Shown: positions 17,658 to 26,633 of the stretch, in pieces
How positions within the stretch are numbered: the stretch's first letter is position 1
Layout of the letters: each line of letters starts with the position of its first letter
Assembly: GCF_023507745.1 (NCBI RefSeq)
Contig: NZ_JALPZO010000115.1
Span: forward strand, 1 to 51,925
Direction of reading: 5' to 3'
DNA length: 51,925 nt
DNA from: Vreelandella olivaria
GTDB taxonomy: Bacteria; Pseudomonadota; Gammaproteobacteria; Pseudomonadales; Halomonadaceae
Translations under genes and position numbers: made by a program
Notes under the pieces: model-generated
Database searches by the model: none
Told to the model about the DNA's origin: nothing
What the model saw: only the letters and a program-made list of their open reading frames with translations

Positions 17658-18560
17658 TTAGCGAGCCTGTCCATGATCGCGGCTGAGTACCGCGCGCAAC
17701 GTCGCTGCATCATCACTCGGTGTCAGATTGAAAAGGCGGCGATAGTCGCGATTGAACTGCGAGAGGCTCTCATAGCCGACTTCATAAGCTACGGCCGAAA
17801 TGGCGCTGGCACTCGACAGGCCACGACGCGCTTCCTGCAACCGCACACGCTTCTGAAACTGGAGCGGCGACATGGACGTCACCGCTTTGAAATGCCGATG
17901 AAAACTGGGAACACTCATACTTGCCAGGGAGGCGAGATCGGGAATCTTGAGCGTCTCGGCATAGTTCTCCCTGATCCACGCGGTGGCCCGGTTGATCCTG
18001 GTCGCGTGTCCATTGGCGAACGCAAGCTGGCTGAGCAGCAACCCGTGCTGGGTGTGCAAGAGCTTCCAGGTGATCTCCCGGCGGATCAGCGGAGCCATGA
18101 CAGGTATGTCGCGTGGTCGCTCCAACAATGACACTAACCGAATGAGGGGGTCGTAGAGGTCGGGATCAAGCGTGTGTTTTCCTGCGACAGACGCGCCGTC
18201 CGTCTTCGGGCGTAAACCGGACTCTTGGCGCAACAGGTCGGCAACGACAGTTGGATCGATGTCCAGATGGATCGCTAGATAAGGTGCAGACGGACTCGCC
18301 TCGGTGACCTGCGACGTGACGGGCACATCAGCTGCGCACAGCAGGGATTCTCCCGCAGCGTAGCGAAACGGGGTTTCGGCGACCATCATCTCTTTCACGC
18401 CCCTTCCGACCAACCCGAACGAGGGTTGATAGATGGAATGCCCGACTTCGGATGGGAGATCCGTTCGTCCAACCTTCAGCCCGTCGATCGGCGTCACGTA
18501 GTCGTATCGGGCATGGCGCTCCATGACGTTCAGCAGGTCGGAAAACTTTGGTTTCATCAT
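17658..18560 (-). CDS. AraC-family regulator (YqhC-like)
   Basis: A 300-aa protein with an AraC_N sensor domain of the YqhC group (YQPSFGLVGRGVKEMM, then SLLCAADVPVTSQVTEASPS) and a C-terminal double HTH (LASLASMSVPSFHRHFKAVT, VAYEVGYESLSQFNRDYRRL). YqhC itself responds to aldehydes and turns on reductases. It is divergent from the SDR/oxidoreductase genes at 18948 onward and probably controls them from the 387-bp gap. The paired start ATGATG lacks a strong ribosome site. Confidence 0.85.
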   Translation of the reverse strand: MMKPKFSDLLNVMERHARYDYVTPIDGLKVGRTDLPSEVGHSIYQPSFGLVGRGVKEMMVAETPFRYAAGESLLCAADVPVTSQVTEASPSAPYLAIHLDIDPTVVADLLRQESGLRPKTDGASVAGKHTLDPDLYDPLIRLVSLLERPRDIPVMAPLIRREITWKLLHTQHGLLLSQLAFANGHATRINRATAWIRENYAETLKIPDLASLASMSVPSFHRHFKAVTSMSPLQFQKRVRLQEARRGLSSASAISAVAYEVGYESLSQFNRDYRRLFNLTPSDDAATLRAVLSRDHGQAR

Positions 18561-18947
18561 GGGGGTTGATGTCCTATCTGTAATAGGAGGTCGGTCTCGA
18601 AATTCGCAGTCGGCTTCTCCGACGTCCCTACGATTTCACCGTTCAATGGTGTCGAGCGCTATGCAGTTTCTATCAGGGGTGCGCTCGATTATCTCAACCA
18701 GGTCTCGCGGCTGCAATCTTCCCGCGACAGCCATGGGCACTACTTTCCCCGCACTTGATCGCATTGAGAGAAGTGGGTCAATCGCTGATTGGAACTGCAT
18801 AGTCGACGCCTGAAATTGTTCCTACAGTTGTTATCAACGACACCGACTGGCACTCGATTGCGAATAGTGGCGAGCCTTGCACGTGCTGGGTTTGCAAAAT
18901 CCATCCTCAACCATGGCCGATGAGAACCATTACTTCTGGAGTTCAAC
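18561..18947. promoter_or_regulatory. divergent intergenic region between AraC gene and SDR operon
   Basis: No gene is supported in these 387 bases. The region must hold promoters for araC-type (minus) and SDR (plus) transcripts. No clear operator repeat was found by eye. The CTGGAG ribosome site of the SDR lies at its right end. Confidence 0.4.
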
Positions 18948-19835
18948 ATGCATCAAGACAGCCACGATAACAAGGTCGAGACCACGAGACGGAGGTTCAT
19001 GCTCGGCGCGGCTACTGCTGGCGTAGCCGCATTCGCCGCCCCGGCTTTTTCCGCAACGGCATCGGGACCACAGCCACAAGAGCGAGGCGCTCAGGTTGAC
19101 GACCTTCGTGGAAAGCGCGCCCTGGTCACCGGCGCCTCGCGTGGCATCGGTGCCGGCATTGCACTAGCACTCGCTGAGCGCGGTGCGGATGTTGCCATCA
19201 CCTACCTGCGCTCGACCGATAAGGCGGCCGCGGTCGTCCGGGATATCGAGCAGAAGGGCCAGCGCGGTTTGGCGATCCAGGCCGACAGCGGCGATCCTGC
19301 AGCGGTGCGGCGCTCGGTCGCAGAAACGGTGCAAGAACTCGGAGGCCTTGACATCCTGGTCAACAACGTGGGCATCTCGCGTTCCGGCCCATTGGCCGAG
19401 ATGGAGTTGGCCGTTATCGACGACGTCCTGCACGTCAATGCGCGTTCGGCCGTGCTCGCCGCGCAGGCGGCCATTCCGCACCTGCGCAGCGGTAGCCGCA
19501 TCATCACCATCGGCTCCTGCCTGGGGGAGCGTGTTCCTTATCCGGGGCTCACGGTGTATTCGATGTCGAAGTCGGCGCTGCTTGCTTTCAACCGGGGACT
19601 TGCCCGCGAACTAGGGCCTCAAAACATCACCGTGAACCTGATCCAGCCCGGACCGATCGACACGGATCAGAATCCAGCCGACGGCGAGTGGGCCGAGCCG
19701 AATCGGAGCCTGACAGCGCTCGGCCGATACGGCACTCCTGCCGACATCGCGGCTGCCGTGACATTCCTGGCGAGCCCCGCCGCGCAATTCATGACCGGGT
19801 CCGTGGTGACCGTCGACGCGGGATTCAATGCCTGA
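18948..19835 (+). CDS. Tat-exported short-chain dehydrogenase/reductase
   Basis: A 295-aa SDR with an N-terminal twin-arginine signal (TRRRFMLG, residues 13-20, then a hydrophobic stretch ending in ASA-like FSATASG). The NAD(P) site is VTGASRGIGAGIA, the NNVGIS motif follows, and the active site is YSMSK (Y204, K208). The substrate is unknown; it resembles 3-oxoacyl-ACP-reductase-like SDRs. A Tat signal on an SDR is uncommon and implies folding with cofactor before export. It starts a plus-strand run with the quinone-reductase-like and NTF2-like genes. Bases 19092-19317 recur at 23000-23225. Confidence 0.85.
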   Translation: MHQDSHDNKVETTRRRFMLGAATAGVAAFAAPAFSATASGPQPQERGAQVDDLRGKRALVTGASRGIGAGIALALAERGADVAITYLRSTDKAAAVVRDIEQKGQRGLAIQADSGDPAAVRRSVAETVQELGGLDILVNNVGISRSGPLAEMELAVIDDVLHVNARSAVLAAQAAIPHLRSGSRIITIGSCLGERVPYPGLTVYSMSKSALLAFNRGLARELGPQNITVNLIQPGPIDTDQNPADGEWAEPNRSLTALGRYGTPADIAAAVTFLASPAAQFMTGSVVTVDAGFNA

Positions 19836-20011
19836 TTCCGCAATCTCCGTGCCGGCCGCCCTCTGACCATTGATAAGAAGGCGGCCATCCTTTGGCGTGC
19901 TTTCGTTCTCATTTCTGTATCGAACGCTCGATTCGCAAATGATGATGACCTGGGCAGAGCGCGGACCTCTCCAACCTGAACACCGTCGAACGATCGATAA
20001 AAGGAAATGAA

Positions 20012-21037
20012 ATGACACACAAGTCGAACCGCCAAATCGTCATCGCGGCACGCCCGAACGGCAATGCCAAGCTGAGCGACTTCGATTTCGTCGAAGGGAC
20101 GATTCCGTCCCCCGGCGAAGGCGAAGTCCTGACTCGCAACCTGTTGATCTCGATCGACCCCTATCAGCGCAGCCTGATGGGCAATGCGTCCACCGAGCTG
20201 CCGCCGATCGACCTCGGCCAGCCGATGTCCGGCCCGGCGGTAGCCATCGTCGAGCAGAGCAGGAATCCGAATTTCGCCGTGGGCGACCATGTCGTCGCGT
20301 GGTCGGGCTGGCAGCAGTACGGACTGTCCAACGGCGCCGAGCTCAGGAAGATCGATCCCGAGGCGCCACCACCGTCGACCGCGCTGGGCGTGCTCGGCCA
20401 TACCGGACTGACGGCTTGGCTGGGCACCACCAAGTTCATGAACCCGAAGCCCGGCAGTACCTTCGTCGTGACGGCCGCGGCCGGCTCGGTGGGTTCGCTC
20501 GCCTCCCAGCTCGCCAAGCTGCGCGGGCATCGCGTCGTAGGCATCGCCGGCGGCGCGGACAAAGTGCGCTACCTGAAGGAAGAACTCGGCCTCGATGACG
20601 CGGTGGACTACAAGGCAGCGGATTTCGCCGAGCAACTGTCCCGCGCCCTGCCCAACGGGTTGGACGCGCTGCTCGACACCGTTGGCGGCACCATGTTCGA
20701 GGCGCTTATGCCGCACTTCAATCATCACGCGCAGATAGTCATAGCCGGCTTGATCGCCCAATACGCTCATCCTGGCGCCGCGGCCGGCCCGAACCGTTTG
20801 CCGGATATGCTGAAGCTGTTCCTGTATCGCTTCATTCAGGTGCAGGGCTTCGCGATGCCGGATCACGTCGCCAGCTATCCCGATTTCCTTGCCGAAGTGG
20901 CACCGCTGGTGGCACAGGGAAAGATCAAATACAGCGAGGAGTTCGTGGATGGCCTCGACAGCATCCCCGCCGCTTTCCTGAAGCTGTTCGACAGCAAAAA
21001 CCCGAACCACGGCAAGCTGATCGCGCGAGTGAACTGA
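20012..21037 (+). CDS. NADP-dependent MDR oxidoreductase (CurA/leukotriene-reductase-like)
   Basis: A 341-aa zinc-free medium-chain dehydrogenase/reductase. Typical blocks are LLISIDPYQRSLM, PMSGPAVAIVEQSRNPNF, GHTGLTAWLG and the Rossmann TAAAGSVGSLASQLAKLRG, then LDTVGG. This branch (CurA, alkenal/one oxidoreductases) reduces activated C=C bonds in enones with NADPH. The ATG at 20012 has AAGGAAATGAA upstream. Together with neighbouring reductases it suggests removal of reactive carbonyl or enone compounds (inference). Confidence 0.85.
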   Translation: MTHKSNRQIVIAARPNGNAKLSDFDFVEGTIPSPGEGEVLTRNLLISIDPYQRSLMGNASTELPPIDLGQPMSGPAVAIVEQSRNPNFAVGDHVVAWSGWQQYGLSNGAELRKIDPEAPPPSTALGVLGHTGLTAWLGTTKFMNPKPGSTFVVTAAAGSVGSLASQLAKLRGHRVVGIAGGADKVRYLKEELGLDDAVDYKAADFAEQLSRALPNGLDALLDTVGGTMFEALMPHFNHHAQIVIAGLIAQYAHPGAAAGPNRLPDMLKLFLYRFIQVQGFAMPDHVASYPDFLAEVAPLVAQGKIKYSEEFVDGLDSIPAAFLKLFDSKNPNHGKLIARVN

Positions 21038-21068
21038 TCGCTTCGCGAATACTTTGAAAGGACATTAA

Positions 21069-21467
21069 ATGAACGCCGAAGATAACAAACGCATCGTCGA
21101 AGTGTTCTGCGGTCACTTCGAGCGCGCCGCCATCGACGACGTGCTTGAAATGATGAGTGACGATGCAACCTGGTGGGTCAATGGCAAGCCGCATCTATTT
21201 GCCGGCGCGGGCATCAAGACCAAGGCGGAGATGGCGCAAGTCTGGCGTGACCTCTACGCGCTGTTGGATGGCGGCCTGAGTATGGATGTCGTGGGCATGA
21301 TCGCGGAAGGCGGTCGTGTGGCTGCCGAAGTGCGCTCCCATGCCGCTACCAGGAGCGGAAAGATCTACGAGAACGACTACCACATGCTCTTCAGGCTTCG
21401 CGATGGAAAGGTCGTGGAAGTGAAGGAATACACCGACCTGATGCACGCGGCTGAAATTTTCGGTTGA
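21069..21467 (+). CDS. NTF2-like (SnoaL) family protein
   Basis: A 132-aa NTF2-fold protein: DVLEMMSDDATWWVNGKP near the start, then GGRVAAEVRSHAATRSGKIY, and the closing YHMLFRLRDGKVVEVKEYTD. Such proteins are small cone-shaped enzymes or ligand binders, often isomerases or cyclases next to SDRs. The catalytic residues cannot be assigned. It has its own AAAGGA ribosome site and lies 31 bp after the MDR gene. Confidence 0.8.
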   Translation: MNAEDNKRIVEVFCGHFERAAIDDVLEMMSDDATWWVNGKPHLFAGAGIKTKAEMAQVWRDLYALLDGGLSMDVVGMIAEGGRVAAEVRSHAATRSGKIYENDYHMLFRLRDGKVVEVKEYTDLMHAAEIFG

Positions 21468-21516
21468 TCCCGGGGAAGTCCGGAAGGTCGACCATCACAC
21501 TATCTAGGAATGAACA

Positions 21517-21831
21517 ATGAGTGATCTGATTGGTAAGCGCGCCTTCGTGGACGTGAGCCAGGACGACATCGTCATGCTCTTGAACGTGAATGTGAATGTG
21601 CGTGCGGCCGTATTGGCGTCTCAGGTGTCCATTCCGTACTTCAAGCAAGGGGGGCGCATCATCACCATCGGTTCGTCGATGGCCGAACACGTCGCGTTTC
21701 CCGACCTGACGGCGCTCGAACGCTACGGCACGCCGGCCGAGGTGGCGGCCGTCGTGGCCTTCCTTGCTAGCCCGGAGGCCAGCTACGCCACCGAATCCGT
21801 GGTGACGGTGGACGGCGGGTTCAACGTATGA
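21517..21831 (+). pseudogene. SDR remnant with internal deletions
   Basis: This 104-aa frame is an SDR reduced to pieces: a short start, then a block equivalent to VLHVNARSAVLAAQAAIPHL through RIITIGS, then a jump to the C-terminal [30 protein letters not shown]. The NAD-binding TGxxxGxG, NNVG and YxxxK parts are all missing, so it cannot be an active SDR. Comparison with the SDR at 18948 suggests two in-frame deletions. It keeps a plausible ribosome site and overlaps the next open frame by 4 bp. Confidence 0.7.
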
Positions 21832-21875
21832 GCGAGACAGGGCTCGGGTTTCGCTGTGATGGAGAAAAATGGTTA

Positions 21876-23081
21876 ATGAAGAAGTGGCTACGTCGTACCG
21901 CTTTGGTACTGCTGCTTTTGGGTGCCACCCTCGCAGTGGGTAGCTACGCCTATCTGCAACATCCCAAGTTTGGGGCGCTGCCCGAGGGCGAATCCCTGCG
22001 CGCCATTGAGATATCGCCGAACTACGTCGACGGTGAGTTCCGCAATCTGATCGATACTCCTATACGCACCGGTGAGAGCCGCGGCTTTGTGGGTATCGTC
22101 ATGTCCATGTTGTTCGATCGAAATCCGCGCCTGAACCCAGATACGGCCTTGCCGTCGGTGCGGCGCGATCTCAAGGCGCTCGATCCGGCGCAGGACGTGG
22201 TGGTCTGGCTGGGACACTCGTCCTACTTCGTGCAGGTGGCGGGACACCGCATCCTGATCGATCCGGTGTTTTCCACCGAGGCTGCGCCGGCCCCATATCT
22301 CAATACCGCTTTTGCCGGTACGACGCCGTACACCGCCGACGACTTTCCGGACATTGACTACCTGCTGATCACCCACGACCACTGGGACCATCTCGACTAT
22401 CCCAGTATCGTCACGCTGCGGGGGCGGGTGCGCCACGTGGTGACGGGATTGGGCGTGGGCGACTACTTCCGGCGCTGGGGTTATCCCGTCGAACGCATCC
22501 ATGAAGCGGATTGGAATAGCGTCCTGGAACTCGCCTCAGACCTGCGCATTCACGTCCTGCCGGCGCGCCACTACTCCGGGCGCATGTTCACCCGCAATAA
22601 AACGCTGTGGGTGGCCTTTGCCGTGGAAACGTCTCAGCGCAAGCTGTATTTCAGCGGTGACAGCGGCTACGGCCCGCATTTCCGCGAGATCGGCGAGCGC
22701 CTGGGCGGCTTCGACTTGGTCGCGCTGGACATGGGCCAGTACGACAGCCGCTGGGCCAATGTCCATATGACTCCCGAACAGGCCGCACAGGCAGCCCTCG
22801 ACCTGGGCACGCAGATTCTGCTGCCGGGTCACTCGGGCCGTTTCTCCCTCGCCGCCCACGACTGGGATGAACCCTTCGAACGCATCGTCAAGGCCAGTGA
22901 AGGCCAACCGTATCGCTTGGTGGTACCACTCATCGGCGAAGTGATACGGCTAGATGATGAGTTTCAGGGGTTCTCACACTGGTGGGTGTCAGGTTCGGAC
23001 AGGTTGACGACCTGCGTGGAAAACGCGCCCTGGTCACCGGCGCTTCGCGTGGCATCGGTGCCGGAATTGCACTGGCCTTAG
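21876..23081 (+). CDS. MBL-fold metallo-hydrolase (UlaG/NAPE-PLD-like), C-terminus altered
   Basis: A 401-aa protein with an N-terminal membrane anchor or signal (MKKWLRRTALVLLLLGATL) and a metallo-beta-lactamase fold: VVVWLGHSSYFVQVAGH, the metal site THDHWDHLDY, LPARHYSGR, YFSGDSGYGPHF and LPGHSGRFSLAAHDW. This is the UlaG/NAPE-PLD-like group, which includes phospholipase-D-type hydrolases. The family normally ends near FSHWW, here at about 22985. The frame then runs 31 codons into an unrelated SDR fragment. The native stop codon was evidently lost in the same recombination that placed the fragment. The core looks intact. Confidence 0.8.
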   Translation: MKKWLRRTALVLLLLGATLAVGSYAYLQHPKFGALPEGESLRAIEISPNYVDGEFRNLIDTPIRTGESRGFVGIVMSMLFDRNPRLNPDTALPSVRRDLKALDPAQDVVVWLGHSSYFVQVAGHRILIDPVFSTEAAPAPYLNTAFAGTTPYTADDFPDIDYLLITHDHWDHLDYPSIVTLRGRVRHVVTGLGVGDYFRRWGYPVERIHEADWNSVLELASDLRIHVLPARHYSGRMFTRNKTLWVAFAVETSQRKLYFSGDSGYGPHFREIGERLGGFDLVALDMGQYDSRWANVHMTPEQAAQAALDLGTQILLPGHSGRFSLAAHDWDEPFERIVKASEGQPYRLVVPLIGEVIRLDDEFQGFSHWWVSGSDRLTTCVENAPWSPALRVASVPELHWP

Positions 23082-23225
23082 CCGAGCGCGGAGCGGATGT
23101 TGCCATCACATTCCTGCGCTCGACCGACAAGGCGGTCGCGGTCGTGCGGAGCATCGAGCAGAAAGGCCGACGCGGTTTGGCGATTCAGGCAGACAGCGGC
23201 GATCCCGCAGCGGTGCGGCGCTCGG
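23000..23225 (+). pseudogene. SDR fragment duplicated from a relative of the 18948 gene
   Basis: These 226 bases align without gaps to 19092-19317, with about two dozen differences (roughly 90% identity by eye). They encode the NAD-binding start of an SDR (VDDLRGKRALVTGASRGIG). The fragment lacks the catalytic Tyr. It lies between the MBL gene and the Gfo/Idh gene and is in frame with the latter through 22982-24385. The divergence argues for a piece of a related SDR gene and not a recent copy of the neighbour. Confidence 0.8.
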
Positions 23226-23281
23226 CTACGCCTGTTAGCTATCAGAGCCTTTTCAACTTTCATCCATCTGGAGCATTGAGC

Positions 23282-24385
23282 ATGTCGGTCAAGCAACTGC
23301 GCGTGGGCATCATCGGCGCGGATACGAAGTCAAGTTGGGCGGGCGCCTCCCATGTCCCCGCTATCCAGTCACAACCAGGGCTGCTTCTTGCCGCAGTGGC
23401 TACACGCTGGGAAGAAAGCGCGAAGGCCGCAGCCGAGGCGTTTGGAGCGGAGCGCTGGTATGCGGATCCCTATGCGCTGATCAGGGACGAAACCATCGAC
23501 GTCGTCACGATCGCGGTGAAAGTGCCCGCGCACAAGGAACTCGTACTCGCAGCCCTCCAGGCCGGCAAGGCAGTCTATTCCGAGTCACCACTGGGTGCGA
23601 CGGTTGCCGAGACCGAGGAGATGGCGGCCGCAGTCGGTTCGTCGCACACTGCAATCGGTTTGCAAGGTCGCCATAGTCCTGCCGTCCGCCGCGCAGCAGA
23701 ACTGGTGGCCGCTGGAAAGATCGGTCGCTTGTTGTCGGCTCGCGTCAACGCGACGACTTTCGGTTATGGGCCCCAATCGCCAAGCAACTATGACTATTTC
23801 AACAAGGCGGCGTCCGGTGCGAGCTTCCTGACAATCACGACCGGACATGTCCTCGACGTCATCGAGGCCGTGCTCGGCAACATCGTCGAGGTGGACGCAC
23901 GCACGGAGCTTCTCTGGCCTGAGATCGAAATCGTCGATACCGGCGCAACGTCCGTTCGAGAAATCCCGGATCACGTCGACCTCATCGCCAAGACCGCCAG
24001 CGGTGCGCCCGTGTCCGTGCAGGTTCTGGCCAACGTGCCGGCGGAGGACGCGAACTTCACGTTTGAAGTTCGTGGTTCCGAGGGCTGGCTGAAGATCACC
24101 GGCAACCATCTCGCCGGTGTTCAGGTCGGTGATCTAACGCTGTCAGCAAGTGTTGTGTTCGACCCGCCCAACGCCCCGGTGGCGTCCGGTGTCGGCCCAA
24201 CCGCCGCCGATTTCTGGGCCGGCGCCGCAATCAATGTTGGGGAGGTCTATGCCTCCCTTGCCCGCGACATTGCGGCGGACACCTACGACACGCCCGGCTT
24301 TGATCACGCCGCGCACAACAGCCGGCTCGTTGCTGCGGTCGAGCGGGCGGCGCAAACAGGCGAGCGGCAGCGAAACCTGGATTGA
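23282..24385 (+). CDS. Gal80-like Gfo/Idh/MocA-family protein
   Basis: A 367-aa protein. The N-terminal Rossmann domain begins VKQLRVGIIGADTKSSWAGA, continues DVVTIAVKVPAHKELVL and reaches YSESPLGATV (99-108). The usual EKP motif, whose Lys is catalytic, reads ESP (101-103). The later IGLQGRHSPAVRRAAELVAA and FEVRGSEGWLKITGN match the Gal80-like branch, which binds NAD(P) without clear dehydrogenase activity. The start at 23282 is chosen because the conserved domain begins here. An in-frame GTG at 22982 would give a 467-aa fusion with an SDR fragment. Confidence 0.8.
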   Translation: MSVKQLRVGIIGADTKSSWAGASHVPAIQSQPGLLLAAVATRWEESAKAAAEAFGAERWYADPYALIRDETIDVVTIAVKVPAHKELVLAALQAGKAVYSESPLGATVAETEEMAAAVGSSHTAIGLQGRHSPAVRRAAELVAAGKIGRLLSARVNATTFGYGPQSPSNYDYFNKAASGASFLTITTGHVLDVIEAVLGNIVEVDARTELLWPEIEIVDTGATSVREIPDHVDLIAKTASGAPVSVQVLANVPAEDANFTFEVRGSEGWLKITGNHLAGVQVGDLTLSASVVFDPPNAPVASGVGPTAADFWAGAAINVGEVYASLARDIAADTYDTPGFDHAAHNSRLVAAVERAAQTGERQRNLD

Positions 24386-24510
24386 TCGAACCCTTCGAAC
24401 GTCGACACGGTGCTCATTCTGGCGCCGCGCCGGCGTTTGCGAGGACCCTGGCGCGTGTCGGCCGTCTTGGTCGATGACTCGGCTTCATGGCAAACCTGAG
24501 GAGATACGCT

Positions 24511-25554
24511 ATGCGAATGCGTAAATTTGGAAACAGCGGTCTGTTCGTCTCGGAGTTGTCCTTCGGCGCCATGACGTTTGGCGGCACTGAGGGGCTTTGG
24601 GGTCAGGTTGGAAAACTAGGCCAGGACGAGGCAGACGCCCTGGTAAAGGCCGCTCTCGACGCGGGTATCAATCTTTTCGATACCGCCAACATCTACGCCA
24701 ATGGGCGCAGCGAGGAAATACTGGGCCGCTCGCTCAAGAACATTGGCGTGGCGCGTGATGACGTTGTCCTCGCCACGAAGGTCTTCGGCGCCATGGGCGA
24801 GGGTCCGAACCGGCAGGGGGCATCGCGTCGGCACATTCTGGCCGAGTGTCGCGCAAGCATGAAGCGGTTGGGCGTGGACCATATCGACCTCTATCAGCTC
24901 CACGGTTTCGACCCCTCGACGCCGATCGAGGAGACGCTCGAAGCCTTCGACACCCTCGTGCGCGCCGGCGACGTCCGCTACATCGGGATCTCGAACTGGG
25001 CCGCCTGGCAGATCATGAAGGCGATCGGCATCGCCAATGCCCGCCACCTAGCGCCGATTACGTCGCTACAGGCCTACTACACCCTCGTGGGACGCGATCT
25101 CGAGCGCGAGATCGTCCCACTACTCACATCGGAACGCGTCGGCCTCATGGTGTGGAGCCCGCTCGCAGGCGGATACCTGACCGGCAAATACTCCGGCGGC
25201 GGCAATGGCGAAGGCGGCAGGCAGACCGAACTGGACTTCCCGCCAATCGACCGCGTTCGCGGCGAACCGCTCATCAAGGTTTTGCGCTCGGTCGCAGAAA
25301 AGCACGGGCGGAGTCCGGCGCAGGTTGCGATTGCCTGGCTGCTGAAGCAGTCAGTTGTGTCGACCGTGCTCATCGGAGCGAAGCGGGTCGAGCAACTGAA
25401 GGAGAACGTCGAGGCGACCGAGATCACTTTGGACGATGCCGATATCTCAGCGCTGGACGTCGTCAGCCGGCTGCCAATCGAATATCCCGGCTGGCTGCTG
25501 AACGCTACTGGTGACCGTTCTTATCCCAAGCTACCGGCAAAGCGCCGTGCGTAG
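24511..25554 (+). CDS. aldo/keto reductase
   Basis: A 347-aa AKR with a full tetrad: Asp and Tyr in FDTANIYANGRSEEILG, Lys in LATKVFG and His in LYQLHGFDP. The C-terminal cofactor motif is TVLIGAKRVEQLKENVEA. It reduces aldehydes or ketones with NADPH, probably a potassium-channel-beta/YajO-like AKR. The ATG at 24511 follows GAGGAG. Its 3' end overlaps a LysR remnant on the other strand by 34 bp. Confidence 0.9.
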   Translation: MRMRKFGNSGLFVSELSFGAMTFGGTEGLWGQVGKLGQDEADALVKAALDAGINLFDTANIYANGRSEEILGRSLKNIGVARDDVVLATKVFGAMGEGPNRQGASRRHILAECRASMKRLGVDHIDLYQLHGFDPSTPIEETLEAFDTLVRAGDVRYIGISNWAAWQIMKAIGIANARHLAPITSLQAYYTLVGRDLEREIVPLLTSERVGLMVWSPLAGGYLTGKYSGGGNGEGGRQTELDFPPIDRVRGEPLIKVLRSVAEKHGRSPAQVAIAWLLKQSVVSTVLIGAKRVEQLKENVEATEITLDDADISALDVVSRLPIEYPGWLLNATGDRSYPKLPAKRRA

Positions 25555-25671
25555 TCTTCACGTTTGAAAGCCTCGATCACGAAGTCGATGAAGGCTCGCG
25601 TCTTGCCCGGGAGCAGATCGCGACTCGCATAAGAGCTCCAATATTGCGAGATTTCAGGTCCGATCGAAGAT
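25521..25671 (-). pseudogene. C-terminal remnant of a second LysR gene
   Basis: Reading the minus strand gives a frame ending in TAA at 25521-25523 with SQYWSSYASRDLLPGKTRAF followed by IDFVIEAFKRED, a typical LysR substrate-domain C-terminus. The rest of the gene is missing. It lies just downstream of the complete LysR gene at 25695, so a deletion probably merged two regulators. Confidence 0.65.
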
Positions 25672-25694
25672 CGGGGTCGGTGATGGGCGGGCCA

Positions 25695-26588
25695 TTATAC
25701 GGATTTGCTTGCTCGAAGCGCCTCCTTGAAAAGTTCGAAGGCCGTCGTACCCTGCCGATCGGGATAATAGAGATGGTAGCCGGCGAACGGCTGGCACCAC
25801 GGCTCCAGCAGTCGAGTTAAACGGCCATTGGCAATCGGGGCCGCGACTAGATCCTCTAGGATGTAGAGAATGCCGAATCCCTCAAGGGCGGCGGCAACCA
25901 GCAGTTCGCCGTCGTTGAAAACCGGTCCGCGGCCTGGCGCGACTGTCACCGCATGGCCGTCGCGATCGAAGGACCACGGAGACAAGTCGCCATGCACATC
26001 ACCATAGGCGATACAGCGATGCGCCGTCAGGTCCGCAGGCTCCGTCGGCGCCGGATGGTCACTCAGATAGCTGGGAGCGGCAACAACCGCGACACGAAGC
26101 GGAGGCCCGACCGCCAGCGCGATCATGTCCCTCTCCAATCGCTCGCCAAGTCGGATGCCCGCATCGTAGCGGCCCGCCACGATGTCGGTCATTTCGCCTT
26201 CCACGCACACCTCCACTTCGATGCCGGGGTGGCGATGCATGAAGGACGGAAGCATCGGCCACAGCAATGTGTCCGCGGCGTGTTTTCCCGTCGTGATCCG
26301 AACGGTGCCGATCGCTGCCCCGCGTGCCTGGGATAGCGCCTGGATCTCGTCATCCAACCGGGCCAGCGCTGGCGAAAGGGTGGCAAGTAGGCGCTCGCCG
26401 GCAGCGGTCGGGGCGACGCTGCGCGTCGTACGAGCAAGCAGGCGGAAACCGAGTTGGCCCTCCAGCCGCTTCATGGTCTGGCTCAACGCCGACTGCGTGA
26501 CGCCAAGCCGCCTCGCCGCGCGCGTGAAGCTTCGTTCGGAGGCGATAGCTGCGAAGACGGCGAAGTCGCCGAGTTGATCCGGACGCAT
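25695..26588 (-). CDS. LysR-family transcriptional regulator
   Basis: A 297-aa LysR protein with the N-terminal wHTH (FAAIASERSFTRAARRLGVT, then QSALSQTMKRLEGQLGFRLL) and a substrate-binding domain from about residue 90 (GTVRITTGKHAADTLLWPML). It is divergent from the SDR gene at 26695, with a 106-bp gap holding a TTG-N11-CAA site. It most likely controls that SDR and itself. The inducer is unknown. Confidence 0.9.
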   Translation of the reverse strand: MRPDQLGDFAVFAAIASERSFTRAARRLGVTQSALSQTMKRLEGQLGFRLLARTTRSVAPTAAGERLLATLSPALARLDDEIQALSQARGAAIGTVRITTGKHAADTLLWPMLPSFMHRHPGIEVEVCVEGEMTDIVAGRYDAGIRLGERLERDMIALAVGPPLRVAVVAAPSYLSDHPAPTEPADLTAHRCIAYGDVHGDLSPWSFDRDGHAVTVAPGRGPVFNDGELLVAAALEGFGILYILEDLVAAPIANGRLTRLLEPWCQPFAGYHLYYPDRQGTTAFELFKEALRASKSV

Positions 26589-26633
26589 TGATGATCCCTG
26601 CTGCTAAGGCTTATTACCTATTAGTACATTGTC

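Noticed and set aside
19667..21010. 447-codon antisense frame over the SDR and MDR genes
   Set aside because: Both plus-strand genes have full family motifs; the antisense product has none.
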